Source of the DNA: Planktophila sp965267775
Lineage (GTDB): Bacteria; Actinomycetota; Actinomycetes; Nanopelagicales; Nanopelagicaceae
Direction: 5' to 3'
Assembly (NCBI GenBank): GCA_965267775.1
Contig: OZ254140.1
Span: 1 to 64,000, forward strand
Length of the DNA: 64,000 nucleotides
Shown here: positions 8,953-16,984 of the stretch, piece by piece
How the letters are laid out: every line of letters starts with the position of its first letter
Numbering within the stretch: the first letter of the stretch is position 1
Made by a program: the position numbers and the translations under genes
The notes under the pieces: generated by a model
Told to the model about the DNA's origin: nothing
Databases searched by the model: none
What the model saw: the letters and a program-made list of their open reading frames with translations, nothing else

Positions 8953-9599
8953 GAGAGATCCTTCTTCGTACGCCACTCTTTCAATACCTCAACTGCAACC
9001 GGTAGGACGCTGACAAAGACAATCAGCGCAATAATCGGCAGCAAGTACTTATCGATAGATCCACTGATTTTATTTCCTAGTACAAAACCTGCACCGAGAA
9101 CTAATTGTGTCCATAGGACTGCGCCAATCACATTCCAGAGAAGGAATTTACGTGCTGGATAGCCGATGATTCCCACCATTGGATTAATCAAGGTGCGCAC
9201 AAAAGGAATGAAGCGCGCAAGGATTAAAGCCTTACCAACGCCATACTTTGTAAGCCATCGCTCTGTCTGTGCAACGCGCTCTTGAGTAAAGAATCGACCA
9301 TTAGGGCGATCAAAGAGTTTACGACCGTAACGATTTCCTAAGAAGTGGCCGAATTGCGAACCGATAATTGCAACAAGTGGCGCACCGATGAAGATCGAGA
9401 GAGCGTGAAGTGAAGCTCCACCAAGAATCTCTGCTCCTGCAGATGAGGCTGCGATTCCAGCGATAAAGAGAAGTGAATCTCCGGGAAAGGCGAGGCCAAC
9501 GAGAAGCCCAGTCTCTGCAAAGATAATTGCAAGAACTCCAATAAGCCCTAAATCTCCAACAATCGAATGTGCATCAAAAAGGTTTGCGGCAATATTCAT
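8949..9599 (-). CDS. DedA-family membrane protein
   Basis: This SNARE-associated/DedA-type protein has about five or six membrane segments. Family members help maintain membrane potential and recycle lipid carriers. Family features are FAETGLLVGLAFPGDSLLF near the N-terminus and a GNRYGRKLF...RFIPFVRTLINPMVG stretch, with the conserved arginine and proline of the RFxPxxR region. I chose the ATG at 9599 (216 residues) over a TTG at 9644. The ATG gives the conserved N-terminus and has a TATCCT hexamer six bases upstream on the same strand. Its 3' end overlaps pyrE by four bases. Confidence 0.9.
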   Translation of the reverse strand: MNIAANLFDAHSIVGDLGLIGVLAIIFAETGLLVGLAFPGDSLLFIAGIAASSAGAEILGGASLHALSIFIGAPLVAIIGSQFGHFLGNRYGRKLFDRPNGRFFTQERVAQTERWLTKYGVGKALILARFIPFVRTLINPMVGIIGYPARKFLLWNVIGAVLWTQLVLGAGFVLGNKISGSIDKYLLPIIALIVFVSVLPVAVEVLKEWRTKKDLS

Positions 9600-9605
9600 A
9601 TAGAG

Positions 9606-9615
9606 AGGATAAGGT
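9606..9615. promoter_or_regulatory. Overlapping divergent leaderless promoters (dedA / GH32)
   Basis: Only 23 bases (9600-9622) separate two divergent start codons. On the minus strand TATCCT (9611 to 9606) ends six bases before the dedA ATG. On the plus strand TAAGGT (9610-9615) ends seven bases before the GH32 ATG. The two hexamers overlap by two bases, so the two promoters should exclude each other. Any -35 elements would lie inside the opposite gene. Confidence 0.5.
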
Positions 9616-9622
9616 AGCCGAT

Positions 9623-11011
9623 ATGGAATCAACGCAATCAGCAACCGTATTCAGCGAGAAATTCCGTCCACAATTACATTTCACCCCTGCTCGTAATTGG
9701 ATGAACGATCCCAATGGGCTGCTCTACTACAAAGGCGTATTCCACCTCTTCTTCCAACATAATCCTTCAGGTGATTTGTGGGGAAATATGTCATGGGGCC
9801 ATGCAACCAGTACCGATCTCTTCCATTGGCAAGAGCTTCCAGTGGCGATTCCATGCACAGAGAACACTGGGATTTTTAGCGGTAGCGCAGTTGTGGATTA
9901 CACCAATAGTGCCAACTTCGGTAGCGTTGAAAATCCAGCGCTGGTAGCTATCTATACATCACATAAGAATGATGGCAGCCATCAATCTCAACACCTCGCC
10001 TACAGCAATGACGAAGGTCTTACCTGGAGCGAGTACGAGCAGAACCCTGTTCTCGATTTAGGGATGAAAGATTTTCGCGATCCAAAGGTCACATGGGATC
10101 CAACAGATAATTCTTGGCTGATGACAATTGCAAAACCAGAGGAACATAAAATCGCATTCTTTAGATCCTCTGATTTAAAGGAGTGGAAGCATCTCTCAGA
10201 CTTCGGTCCAATGGGCGCAGTTGGTGGCTGTTGGGAATGTCCCGATCTCTTTGCGCTGACAACTCCATCAGGAGTTACTAAGTGGGCTCTTCTTGTTTCC
10301 CTCAACCCAGGCGGCCTTACAGGTGGATCAGGAACCCAATACTTCATCGGCGAATGGAATGGTGAAGAATTTACCGCAGAGCAAGATCCACTCTGGATTG
10401 ATGGTGGCCGCGATAACTATGCCGGAGTGACCTTTAATAACACGCAGGATAATCGCCGAATCTTTATCGGTTGGATGAATAACTGGGAGTACAGCAACAC
10501 AATCGAAACATCCCCATGGCGCGGAGCGATGACGCTACCGAGAGAACTCTCAATCTCAAGTAGCAATGGAAAATTCCAATTACATCTCCAGCCCGTAGCC
10601 GAATATTCAAAAATCCAAGGTGAGCGCGTGGGAGATAACGACAGCCTTGAATTACAAGAAATCTCAGTAGAGATAGGTAAGAACGAATCTACAACGCTTC
10701 GAATCAGCGATGGCAACGGACGTTATATCGAGTGCGGATACTCTGCAAAGAAGAGCGCGCTCTTTGTTGATCGATATCACGCTTGGTTCGGCGAATATCA
10801 AAATAATTTTCAAGAGAGCAAGGTAGATAGCGAGAACTTCACCCTCATTGCAATTATTGATAGAGGCGCAATTGAGGTATCAACAGAATCAGGAAAATCA
10901 CTTATCACTTCATTGCACCTACTCGATGGTGAAAACTATTCAGTAGAAGTAATTACCGGTGATTTAAGCAAAATTAAACGCCGTAGATTATTTACAACAC
11001 ATTCCAATTAA
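9623..11011 (+). CDS. GH32 beta-fructosidase (sucrose/levan-type hydrolase)
   Basis: This glycoside hydrolase family 32 enzyme splits beta-fructosides such as sucrose or fructans. All three catalytic motifs are visible in the 462-residue protein: WMNDPNG with nucleophile Asp29, FRDP with transition-state Asp153, and WECPDLF with acid/base Glu205. An N-terminal five-bladed propeller and a C-terminal beta-sandwich fit the length. No signal peptide is seen, so the enzyme is probably cytoplasmic and acts on imported sugar. I chose the ATG at 9623; an upstream in-frame start at 9569 would overlap the dedA gene. It is followed by a GH1 gene after 35 bases. Confidence 0.93.
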   Translation: MESTQSATVFSEKFRPQLHFTPARNWMNDPNGLLYYKGVFHLFFQHNPSGDLWGNMSWGHATSTDLFHWQELPVAIPCTENTGIFSGSAVVDYTNSANFGSVENPALVAIYTSHKNDGSHQSQHLAYSNDEGLTWSEYEQNPVLDLGMKDFRDPKVTWDPTDNSWLMTIAKPEEHKIAFFRSSDLKEWKHLSDFGPMGAVGGCWECPDLFALTTPSGVTKWALLVSLNPGGLTGGSGTQYFIGEWNGEEFTAEQDPLWIDGGRDNYAGVTFNNTQDNRRIFIGWMNNWEYSNTIETSPWRGAMTLPRELSISSSNGKFQLHLQPVAEYSKIQGERVGDNDSLELQEISVEIGKNESTTLRISDGNGRYIECGYSAKKSALFVDRYHAWFGEYQNNFQESKVDSENFTLIAIIDRGAIEVSTESGKSLITSLHLLDGENYSVEVITGDLSKIKRRRLFTTHSN

Positions 11012-11046
11012 TGCGAAGATAACAGCTATATCAAAGGGGTTCGGAG

Positions 11047-12423
11047 ATGACATTTCCAGAAGATTTCTCATGGGGCGTAGCAACAGCTGCCTTTCAAGTT
11101 GAAGGCGCATCAAAGGAAGATGGTCGCGGCCCTTCTATCTGGGATACCTTCTGCGATACACCTGGCAAGGTTGCAAATGGCGACAACGGTGAAGTCGCTT
11201 GCGATCACTACCACCGTTACTTAGACGATATTAAAATCATGCAAGAGATCGGCGTGAAGTCATACCGTCTCTCTATCGCATGGCCACGACTCTTCCCACA
11301 AGGAGATCACGTCCGCGAAGATCGCGGATTCGCCTTCTATGACAAGCTTATTAACGCGCTTATTGCTGCAGGTATCGAGCCGCTAGTAACTCTCTACCAC
11401 TGGGATTTACCACAACCACTTGAAGATAAGGGTGGCTGGGCAGATCGCCAGATTCTCGATGCATTTGAATTCTATGCAACTGAAGTTGCACAACATTTCG
11501 GCGATCGCGTCAAGCGTTTCTCACCTATCAATGAACCATGGGTTGTCTCTTGGCTCGGTTACGGAATCGGTGTGCACGCACCAGGACGCACATCACGTAA
11601 GGATGCATTTGCTGCAGCGCACCACACTGTGATGGTCCACGCCATTGCATCGCGTGCAATCAAGAAGGTTCGCCCTGATGCTCTTGTGGGTCCCGTACTT
11701 AACCAAGCTAACTTCCCAATGGATGATCCCAATGATCCAGTTTTGATTCACGCAAACGATGTGATGGATGCACAGCAGAACCGTTGGTGGATGGATGCGA
11801 TGTATAAGGGTAAGTATCCAGAAGTTCTTCTTCGCCACTTCGCTGATGAGATCAACGCTGTCGTTCAACCAGGTGATCTCGAGCTAGCAAGTTCAACGCC
11901 TAATGATTTCATTGGAATCAATTACTACTTCGATAACCGTATGGGTCTTCCAGGAAACGATGGCGAGAAGTTCTATGACATGTCGAATGTCTTTGATCTC
12001 GATGTTGATATGACGATGCATGGAGATAAGACCGATATGGGTTGGGCAATCACTCCAGAGGGCCTCACCAATCTCTTGGTCCGCTGGCATCGCGAACTCG
12101 GCGATCGATGCCCAGATATTTACATCACTGAAAATGGTTGCGCTTATGGCGATGGAGTCTCAGATGATGGGGCGGTCCATGACGAGCGACGCATCGCATA
12201 TTTAGAGAAGCACCTCAAGGCGATGAAGGCAGCGATCGATGCTGGCTCACCGGTGAAGGGCTACTACCAGTGGTCACTCCTCGATAACTTTGAATGGGCC
12301 CTTGGCTATGAGAAGCGCTTCGGAATAGTCCATGTGGACTTTGCGACCCAGAAGCGCACCCTCAAGGATTCAGCGCTCTGGTACTCAGCTGTCGTGAAGA
12401 GCAACGGCTCCACCCTCGCTTAG
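11047..12423 (+). CDS. GH1 beta-glucosidase
   Basis: The enzyme hydrolyses beta-linked di- or oligosaccharides (probably glucosides) in the cytoplasm. The 458-residue protein has the family 1 acid/base in INEPW (Glu163) and the nucleophile in ITENG (Glu362). The N-terminal signature FSWGVATAAFQVEGA and the substrate motif LYHWDLPQPL are present. No signal peptide is seen. The ribosome site GGGGTTCGGAG lies just before the ATG. The gene follows the GH32 gene in the same direction and precedes an ABC importer after a 171-base regulated spacer, so the block probably handles mixed oligosaccharides. Confidence 0.95.
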   Translation: MTFPEDFSWGVATAAFQVEGASKEDGRGPSIWDTFCDTPGKVANGDNGEVACDHYHRYLDDIKIMQEIGVKSYRLSIAWPRLFPQGDHVREDRGFAFYDKLINALIAAGIEPLVTLYHWDLPQPLEDKGGWADRQILDAFEFYATEVAQHFGDRVKRFSPINEPWVVSWLGYGIGVHAPGRTSRKDAFAAAHHTVMVHAIASRAIKKVRPDALVGPVLNQANFPMDDPNDPVLIHANDVMDAQQNRWWMDAMYKGKYPEVLLRHFADEINAVVQPGDLELASSTPNDFIGINYYFDNRMGLPGNDGEKFYDMSNVFDLDVDMTMHGDKTDMGWAITPEGLTNLLVRWHRELGDRCPDIYITENGCAYGDGVSDDGAVHDERRIAYLEKHLKAMKAAIDAGSPVKGYYQWSLLDNFEWALGYEKRFGIVHVDFATQKRTLKDSALWYSAVVKSNGSTLA

Positions 12424-12464
12424 TTTTTGCAGTTTTCTGCAAAAAAACCGCTTGTAAGCGTTAC
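12424..12464. promoter_or_regulatory. Probable LacI-family operator before the sugar importer
   Basis: TTTTTGCAG (12424-12432) and CTGCAAAAA (12437-12445) form a perfect 9-base inverted repeat around TTTT. Its 16-base core at 12426-12441 matches, in reverse complement and with one difference, a site at 16944-16959 beside the lacI gene. A second palindrome follows: CGCTTGTAAGCG (12449-12460), overlapping GTAA-GCG-TTAC (12454-12464), which resembles classical LacI-type half sites. The first repeat could also act as a terminator for the GH1 gene, but the second copy elsewhere favours an operator. Confidence 0.65.
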
Positions 12465-12594
12465 TCAATCGTTAGCACCCTCACGCTCACCCATAGGCGC
12501 CAATTCCTTGCAAGTGAGCGTAAACCGTCCGAGAATAGGGCCACGGAGACAGGCTTCCTGGCTTGCCTCGATTACCCAATTACAAAGGACAAAA

Positions 12595-13911
12595 ATGAAA
12601 AAGAGCACACGTGTCGTTTTCGGCGCATTCGCTGTTTCTCTTGTTGCTTCTGTAGTGGCATCAGTTTCACCAGCATCAGCTGCTGTTAACTGTGATCCAT
12701 ATTCAGGCTACAAGAGCATGAAGGGCAAGACAGTAACAATCTTCACATCAATCCTTGAGCCAGAGCTCACAACTCTTAACACTGCAAAGAAAGATTTCGA
12801 AACTTGCACAGGTGTAAAGATTAAAATTGAAGGATCAAACCAGTTCGAAGCACTTCTTCCAGTTCGCGTAAAGGGCGGCAACGCACCAGATATCGCATGG
12901 ATCCCACAGCCAGGTCTTCTTCAGAAGATGGTTGCAACAGGCAAGGTAGTTCCAGCACCTAAGGCAGTTGTTGCAAACGTTGACAAGTATTGGTCAAAGT
13001 CATGGAAGGATCTCGGAACTGTAAACGGTAAGTTCTACGCAGCTCCTTTCGGATCAAACATGAAGTCACTCGTGTGGTACTCACCAAAGCAGTTCGCAAA
13101 GAACGGTTACACAGTTCCAAAGACTTGGGATGAAATGACAGCTCTTGCAGACAAGATGGCCGCAAACGGTCAGATTGCATTCTGTGGTGGTCTCGGTTCA
13201 GGTGGCGCAACAGGTTGGCCAGGAACTGACTGGGTAGAGCAGATGGTTCTCCGTGAGTACGGAGCAAAGGTCTACGCTGACTGGGTTTCACACAAGGTGA
13301 AGTTCTCAGATCCAAAGATTCAGGCAGCAATGAAGAAGGTTGCTGACTGGATGCAGAACCCTAAGTGGGTTGGAAATGTTAAGGGAATCGCAACAACTAC
13401 ATTCCAGGATGCAGGTAAGGGAATTCCTACAGGTAAGTGCAACATGCTTCAGCAGGCATCTTTCTACGGAAATATCCTCGCTGACGAAGGAGCAACAATC
13501 TCTGAGAAGGGTGACGTATTCGCGTTCTACCTTCCAGCTACAAACTCATCAGTATCAGTTCCTGTAGTTGGCGGTGGCGAGTTCACAGCTGCATTCTCAT
13601 CACGTCCAGAGGTACAGCAGGTTCAGGCTTACCTTTCATCAGCGACATTCGCTACATCACGCGTACAGCTTGATCACTGGGTATCTGCAAACAGTGGTGT
13701 TCCACTATCTGCATACAAGGATCCAATCGACAAGCTTGCTGCTACCTACCTCTCAAACCCTAAGTCAACATTCGCATTTGACGCATCAGACTTGATGCCA
13801 GCTGCTGTTGGTGCAGGCGCTGAGTGGAAGGAATTCACAGCATGGTTCGGTGAAGGCAAGTCAATCGCTGAAGTTACAAAGGCGATCGATGCAGCTTGGC
13901 CAGCATCATAA
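12595..13911 (+). CDS. ABC sugar importer, extracellular solute-binding protein (AglE-like)
   Basis: This family 1 substrate-binding protein probably captures alpha-glucosides or related oligosaccharides outside the cell. The 438-residue protein starts with a signal peptide (basic MKKSTR, hydrophobic core, cleavage near ASA-A at residue 30). No lipobox cysteine is seen at the cleavage site, so the anchoring is unclear. The mature part begins with an extended segment containing GKTVTIFTSILEPE, typical of the AglE/CUT1 group. The ATG at 12595 has AAAGGA at 12584-12589; an in-frame extension to 12427 covers the operator and is rejected. Two permease genes follow after a hairpin spacer. Confidence 0.92.
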   Translation: MKKSTRVVFGAFAVSLVASVVASVSPASAAVNCDPYSGYKSMKGKTVTIFTSILEPELTTLNTAKKDFETCTGVKIKIEGSNQFEALLPVRVKGGNAPDIAWIPQPGLLQKMVATGKVVPAPKAVVANVDKYWSKSWKDLGTVNGKFYAAPFGSNMKSLVWYSPKQFAKNGYTVPKTWDEMTALADKMAANGQIAFCGGLGSGGATGWPGTDWVEQMVLREYGAKVYADWVSHKVKFSDPKIQAAMKKVADWMQNPKWVGNVKGIATTTFQDAGKGIPTGKCNMLQQASFYGNILADEGATISEKGDVFAFYLPATNSSVSVPVVGGGEFTAAFSSRPEVQQVQAYLSSATFATSRVQLDHWVSANSGVPLSAYKDPIDKLAATYLSNPKSTFAFDASDLMPAAVGAGAEWKEFTAWFGEGKSIAEVTKAIDAAWPAS

Positions 13912-13981
13912 TTATTAGTTCACACTAATAATAAAAAGTAATTAGTTCCGGGGAGTTCGTAAAAGAACTCCCCGGAACTAA
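13912..13981 (+). terminator. Tandem hairpins between binding-protein and permease genes
   Basis: Two stem-loops follow the binding-protein stop codon. The first pairs TTATTAGT (13912-13919) with ACTAATAA (13924-13931). The second has perfect 17-base arms, 13942-13958 and 13965-13981, with a 6-base loop, and is followed by TATTTT. The second is strong enough to stop most transcripts. It would let the binding protein be made in excess over the permeases, as in many CUT1 operons. Confidence 0.85.
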
Positions 13982-14027
13982 TATTTTCCCAATGTAGTTC
14001 TAAGCAAAAAAAGAAGAGGTGTATAAC

Positions 14028-15002
14028 GTGGACGGTTTCCTCCCCACAACTCTCACGAAATTTGGAAGCGTATTCTCGGCGATTGCAATCTTTATCGTCG
14101 TTCTAGGTGTCATCTTCTTCATCGCAGGTAAGTTCAACGGCAAGAAGGCTCGAGTCATCGCCATTGTCGTCTTTGTTGGTCCAGCACTCATCTTGTTATT
14201 AGCCGGTTTGATTATTCCCGCAATTCGTACAGTGATGTTTAGCTTTATGGATCCAGATTCACTTAAATTTATCGGTTTTGACAATTACACATGGATGTTT
14301 AAAGATCCCAATGTTGCCATCATCATGCGCAACACCTTGCTATGGCTCTTGGTAACTCCAATCCTCACAACTGCACTTGGTCTCTTGCTCGCAGTAATGC
14401 TCGATCGCATCAAGCGCGAATCAATTCCAAAATCACTTCTCTTTATGCCGATGGCTATCTCATTCGTCGGCGCATCAATTATCTGGAAGTTCGTCTATGA
14501 GTTCCGCGATAGCGGCACTCAGATCGGCTTGCTCAATGCGATCTGGACCCACCTCGGTGGCGAGCCAGTGAATTGGATGCTCAATAAGCCCCTCAACACC
14601 TTCCTTCTGATGGTGATCCTCATCTGGACTCAGATGGGCTTTGCAATGGTGATCTTGTCAGCGGCAATTAAGGCTGTTCCAGCTGACGTTGTAGAGGCAT
14701 CAGCCCTCGATGGCGCCTACGGTTTCAAGCTCTTCCGCCTCATTACCTTCCCAATGGTCAAGACAACGGTAATTGTCGTTCTGGCAACCCAGGTCGTTGG
14801 CGCACTCAAACTCTTCGATATCGTGCGAACAATGACCGGCGGTAACTTCGGAACGAACGTTCTCGCCAATGAGATGTACTCACAGGTCTTCGTGCAGTTC
14901 GATCAAGGTAAGGGTTCAGCGCTAGCTGTCGTTCTCTTTATCTGTGTCTCACCAATCTTGATCTATAACATCCGTTCAATCCGTAGAGAGCGAGCACACT
15001 AA
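14028..15002 (+). CDS. ABC sugar importer permease, MalF/AglF type
   Basis: This is one half of the transmembrane channel for oligosaccharide import. The protein of about 324 residues has six or more membrane helices. It has the EAA loop that contacts the ATPase, visible as VVEASALDGAYGFKLFRLIT near residues 220-240. I chose the GTG at 14028 because AAGAAGAGG lies about 8 bases upstream; an in-frame GTG at 14019 overlaps that site. The gene overlaps the second permease by one base (TAATG). No ATP-binding subunit is encoded nearby, so a shared MsiK-type ATPase elsewhere is expected. Confidence 0.92.
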   Translation: MDGFLPTTLTKFGSVFSAIAIFIVVLGVIFFIAGKFNGKKARVIAIVVFVGPALILLLAGLIIPAIRTVMFSFMDPDSLKFIGFDNYTWMFKDPNVAIIMRNTLLWLLVTPILTTALGLLLAVMLDRIKRESIPKSLLFMPMAISFVGASIIWKFVYEFRDSGTQIGLLNAIWTHLGGEPVNWMLNKPLNTFLLMVILIWTQMGFAMVILSAAIKAVPADVVEASALDGAYGFKLFRLITFPMVKTTVIVVLATQVVGALKLFDIVRTMTGGNFGTNVLANEMYSQVFVQFDQGKGSALAVVLFICVSPILIYNIRSIRRERAH

Positions 15003-15922
15003 TGAGCCTCAAAATCTCAAAGCCAAGCTCTGGACGACAGATCTTCTCTTCAAAGATTGCAGCAACCGTTGTATGGACAATCACCATTCTCTGGACGATT
15101 CCTACACTCGGATTGCTCGTCACTTCATTCCGCACAGGCGATGCAATCTACGCAACTGGATGGTGGTCATCATTTAGCCATCCATCATTCACGCTTCAGA
15201 ATTACCGTACCGTCTTCTTAGGTGGAGCATCAGAATCCTTAAGCGATGGAATTCTTCCTTACTTCATTAACTCAATTGTCATCACACTTCCAGCGACTAT
15301 CTTCCCAGTCATCATCGCAACGATGGCGGCCTACGGTCTCGCTTGGGTTAAATTTAAGGGCGCAGATTTCCTCTTCTTCGCAATCTTCGCACTTCAAATC
15401 GTTCCACTACAGATGTCACTTATTCCATTGCTCCAACTCTTTACTGGTGGCGCACATATTGGATCGGTAACAATCTTCCCGGCACTCGGTATTGCGGGAA
15501 AGTTTGCCGGTATCTGGTTACCTCACACAATGTTCGCTCTTCCATTGGCGATTTACTTACTTCATAACTTCATCGCATCACTTCCACGCGAGCTGATGGA
15601 AGCTGCGTATGTAGATGGTGCAAACCACTTCTATATCTTCCGCAAGATTGTGATTCCGCTATCTGTGCCAGGAATTGCAGCTCTTGCGATCTTCCAATTC
15701 CTCTGGGTTTGGAACGATCTTCTTGTAGCTCTTACCTTTGCTAGCGGTACTGAAGAAGTAGCGCCAATCAATGCGAAATTGGCATCCCTAGTGGGTCAAT
15801 ATGGATCTACATGGACTTCACTGACTGCCGGTGCATTTATTACGATTTCAATTCCATTGGTCGTATTCTTTAGTTTGCAGCGTTACTTTGTACGCGGACT
15901 TACAGCTGGTTCTGTTAAGTAA
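15002..15922 (+). CDS. ABC sugar importer permease, MalG/AglG type
   Basis: This is the second channel subunit of the CUT1-type importer. The 306-residue protein has six predicted membrane segments and a cytoplasmic EAA loop reading LMEAAYVDGANHFYIFRKIV at about residues 198-217. It is translationally coupled to the first permease by a TAATG overlap. It ends one base before the convergent lacI gene, with no room for a terminator. Together with the binding protein upstream it should import an oligosaccharide that the neighbouring GH13, GH32 or GH1 enzymes cut. Confidence 0.93.
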   Translation: MSLKISKPSSGRQIFSSKIAATVVWTITILWTIPTLGLLVTSFRTGDAIYATGWWSSFSHPSFTLQNYRTVFLGGASESLSDGILPYFINSIVITLPATIFPVIIATMAAYGLAWVKFKGADFLFFAIFALQIVPLQMSLIPLLQLFTGGAHIGSVTIFPALGIAGKFAGIWLPHTMFALPLAIYLLHNFIASLPRELMEAAYVDGANHFYIFRKIVIPLSVPGIAALAIFQFLWVWNDLLVALTFASGTEEVAPINAKLASLVGQYGSTWTSLTAGAFITISIPLVVFFSLQRYFVRGLTAGSVK

Positions 15923-15923
15923 T

Positions 15924-16928
15924 TTAATTTAGATTCTTAACAGATTCACGTATTACTAAAGATGTAGGCACCTTCATCTGTGTTGTGTTGCCTGCAGGCT
16001 TCTCAATCTTTGCCATAATTTGTGATGCAGCGAGTTGTCCTAAGAACTGCACTGGCTGCGCAACGGTTGTGAGAGCAACTGTCTCTGAAAACTCATGATT
16101 GTCATAACCAATCACAGAGATATCGTCAGGAACCTTCAACCCCTTCTTTGTGATTGCGCGAAGGACGCCAAATGCCATCTCATCTGATTGACAGAAGATC
16201 GCTGTCGGTAGCTTCTTGCGACGAAGGAACTCATCCATAGCGAGCTCTGCTGTATGACTATCAAAACCTGCCGGGATCTCGAATGCAGGGTTATGTTCAA
16301 TCCCATTGCGCTCAAGGGCGTTACGAAAGCCTAAGAGGCGCTGATCAGCTACTTCAAATTCGAAGGCGAATGAATTCTGCCCCACCATGATTGCAATCTC
16401 ACGATGGCCCATCTCAATGAGGTGCTCGGTTGCAAGCTCTGCCCCTTGAATATCGTCGATAGAGACGCAGTCACATCGATTGTTGGGAATTCCCACCAGC
16501 GCCACTGGAATACCAAGGCCAAGGATCTGATCAAACTCTCGCTCAGTCGGAGGAAGTGAGATAACGATGAGGCCATCGACCTTTCCCACCAACTTCTTCT
16601 GTTGAAAGACACGTTGACGAGCATCGATCTGCGCAAAGTTATAGAGCAGTAAATCCATACCTGCTTCGCGTAGAGCTTGCTCGACTCCAGCGATTGCCTG
16701 AGAGAAGTACCAGCGAGAGATAAAGGGTGCAATCACTCCAATGGTGTTGGTGCGCTTTGTTGCACTTGCCGGCAGAAGATCTGGGCGAATCGGATAATCA
16801 AGGAGCTGTGCTGCTTCCACAATACGGCTGCGAGTACGTTCATTAACGTGTTGCATTCCGCGAAGTGCGCGCGAGACGGTGGCAGGAGAGACCCCTGCCT
16901 TCTTCGCAATCTCGACTATTCCTGACAC
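15924..16928 (-). CDS. LacI-family transcriptional regulator
   Basis: This is a sugar-responsive repressor with an N-terminal helix-turn-helix (IVEIAKKAGVSPATVSRALRG) and a periplasmic-binding-like sugar sensor. From the GTG at 16928 it is 334 residues and begins directly with the DNA-binding helix, as is usual for the family. A TTG at 16958 would add ten residues and run through a palindromic operator, so it is less likely. The gene is divergent from the GH13 alpha-glucosidase and convergent with the importer. The shared motif at 12426-12441 and 16944-16959 is its best candidate binding site. The inducer is unknown. Confidence 0.92.
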   Translation of the reverse strand: MSGIVEIAKKAGVSPATVSRALRGMQHVNERTRSRIVEAAQLLDYPIRPDLLPASATKRTNTIGVIAPFISRWYFSQAIAGVEQALREAGMDLLLYNFAQIDARQRVFQQKKLVGKVDGLIVISLPPTEREFDQILGLGIPVALVGIPNNRCDCVSIDDIQGAELATEHLIEMGHREIAIMVGQNSFAFEFEVADQRLLGFRNALERNGIEHNPAFEIPAGFDSHTAELAMDEFLRRKKLPTAIFCQSDEMAFGVLRAITKKGLKVPDDISVIGYDNHEFSETVALTTVAQPVQFLGQLAASQIMAKIEKPAGNTTQMKVPTSLVIRESVKNLN

Positions 16929-16943
16929 AATATGTAAAGGATA

Positions 16944-16959
16944 TGCAAAAAACTGCAAA
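16944..16959. promoter_or_regulatory. Second copy of the LacI-type operator (lacI / GH13 spacer)
   Basis: TGCAAAAAACTGCAAA lies between the divergent lacI and GH13 starts. It matches the reverse complement of 12426-12441 at 15 of 16 bases. Outer bases extend the dyad symmetry (ATAT on the left, ATAT on the right). Binding here would control both lacI itself and the alpha-glucosidase gene. Confidence 0.65.
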
Positions 16960-16984
16960 TATCAATAGTAGAAGGTAGACACTC

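Noticed and set aside
12427..12594. N-terminal extension of the sugar-binding protein
   Set aside because: It has no signal-peptide features and runs through two palindromes; the ATG at 12595 has a ribosome site and a normal signal peptide.
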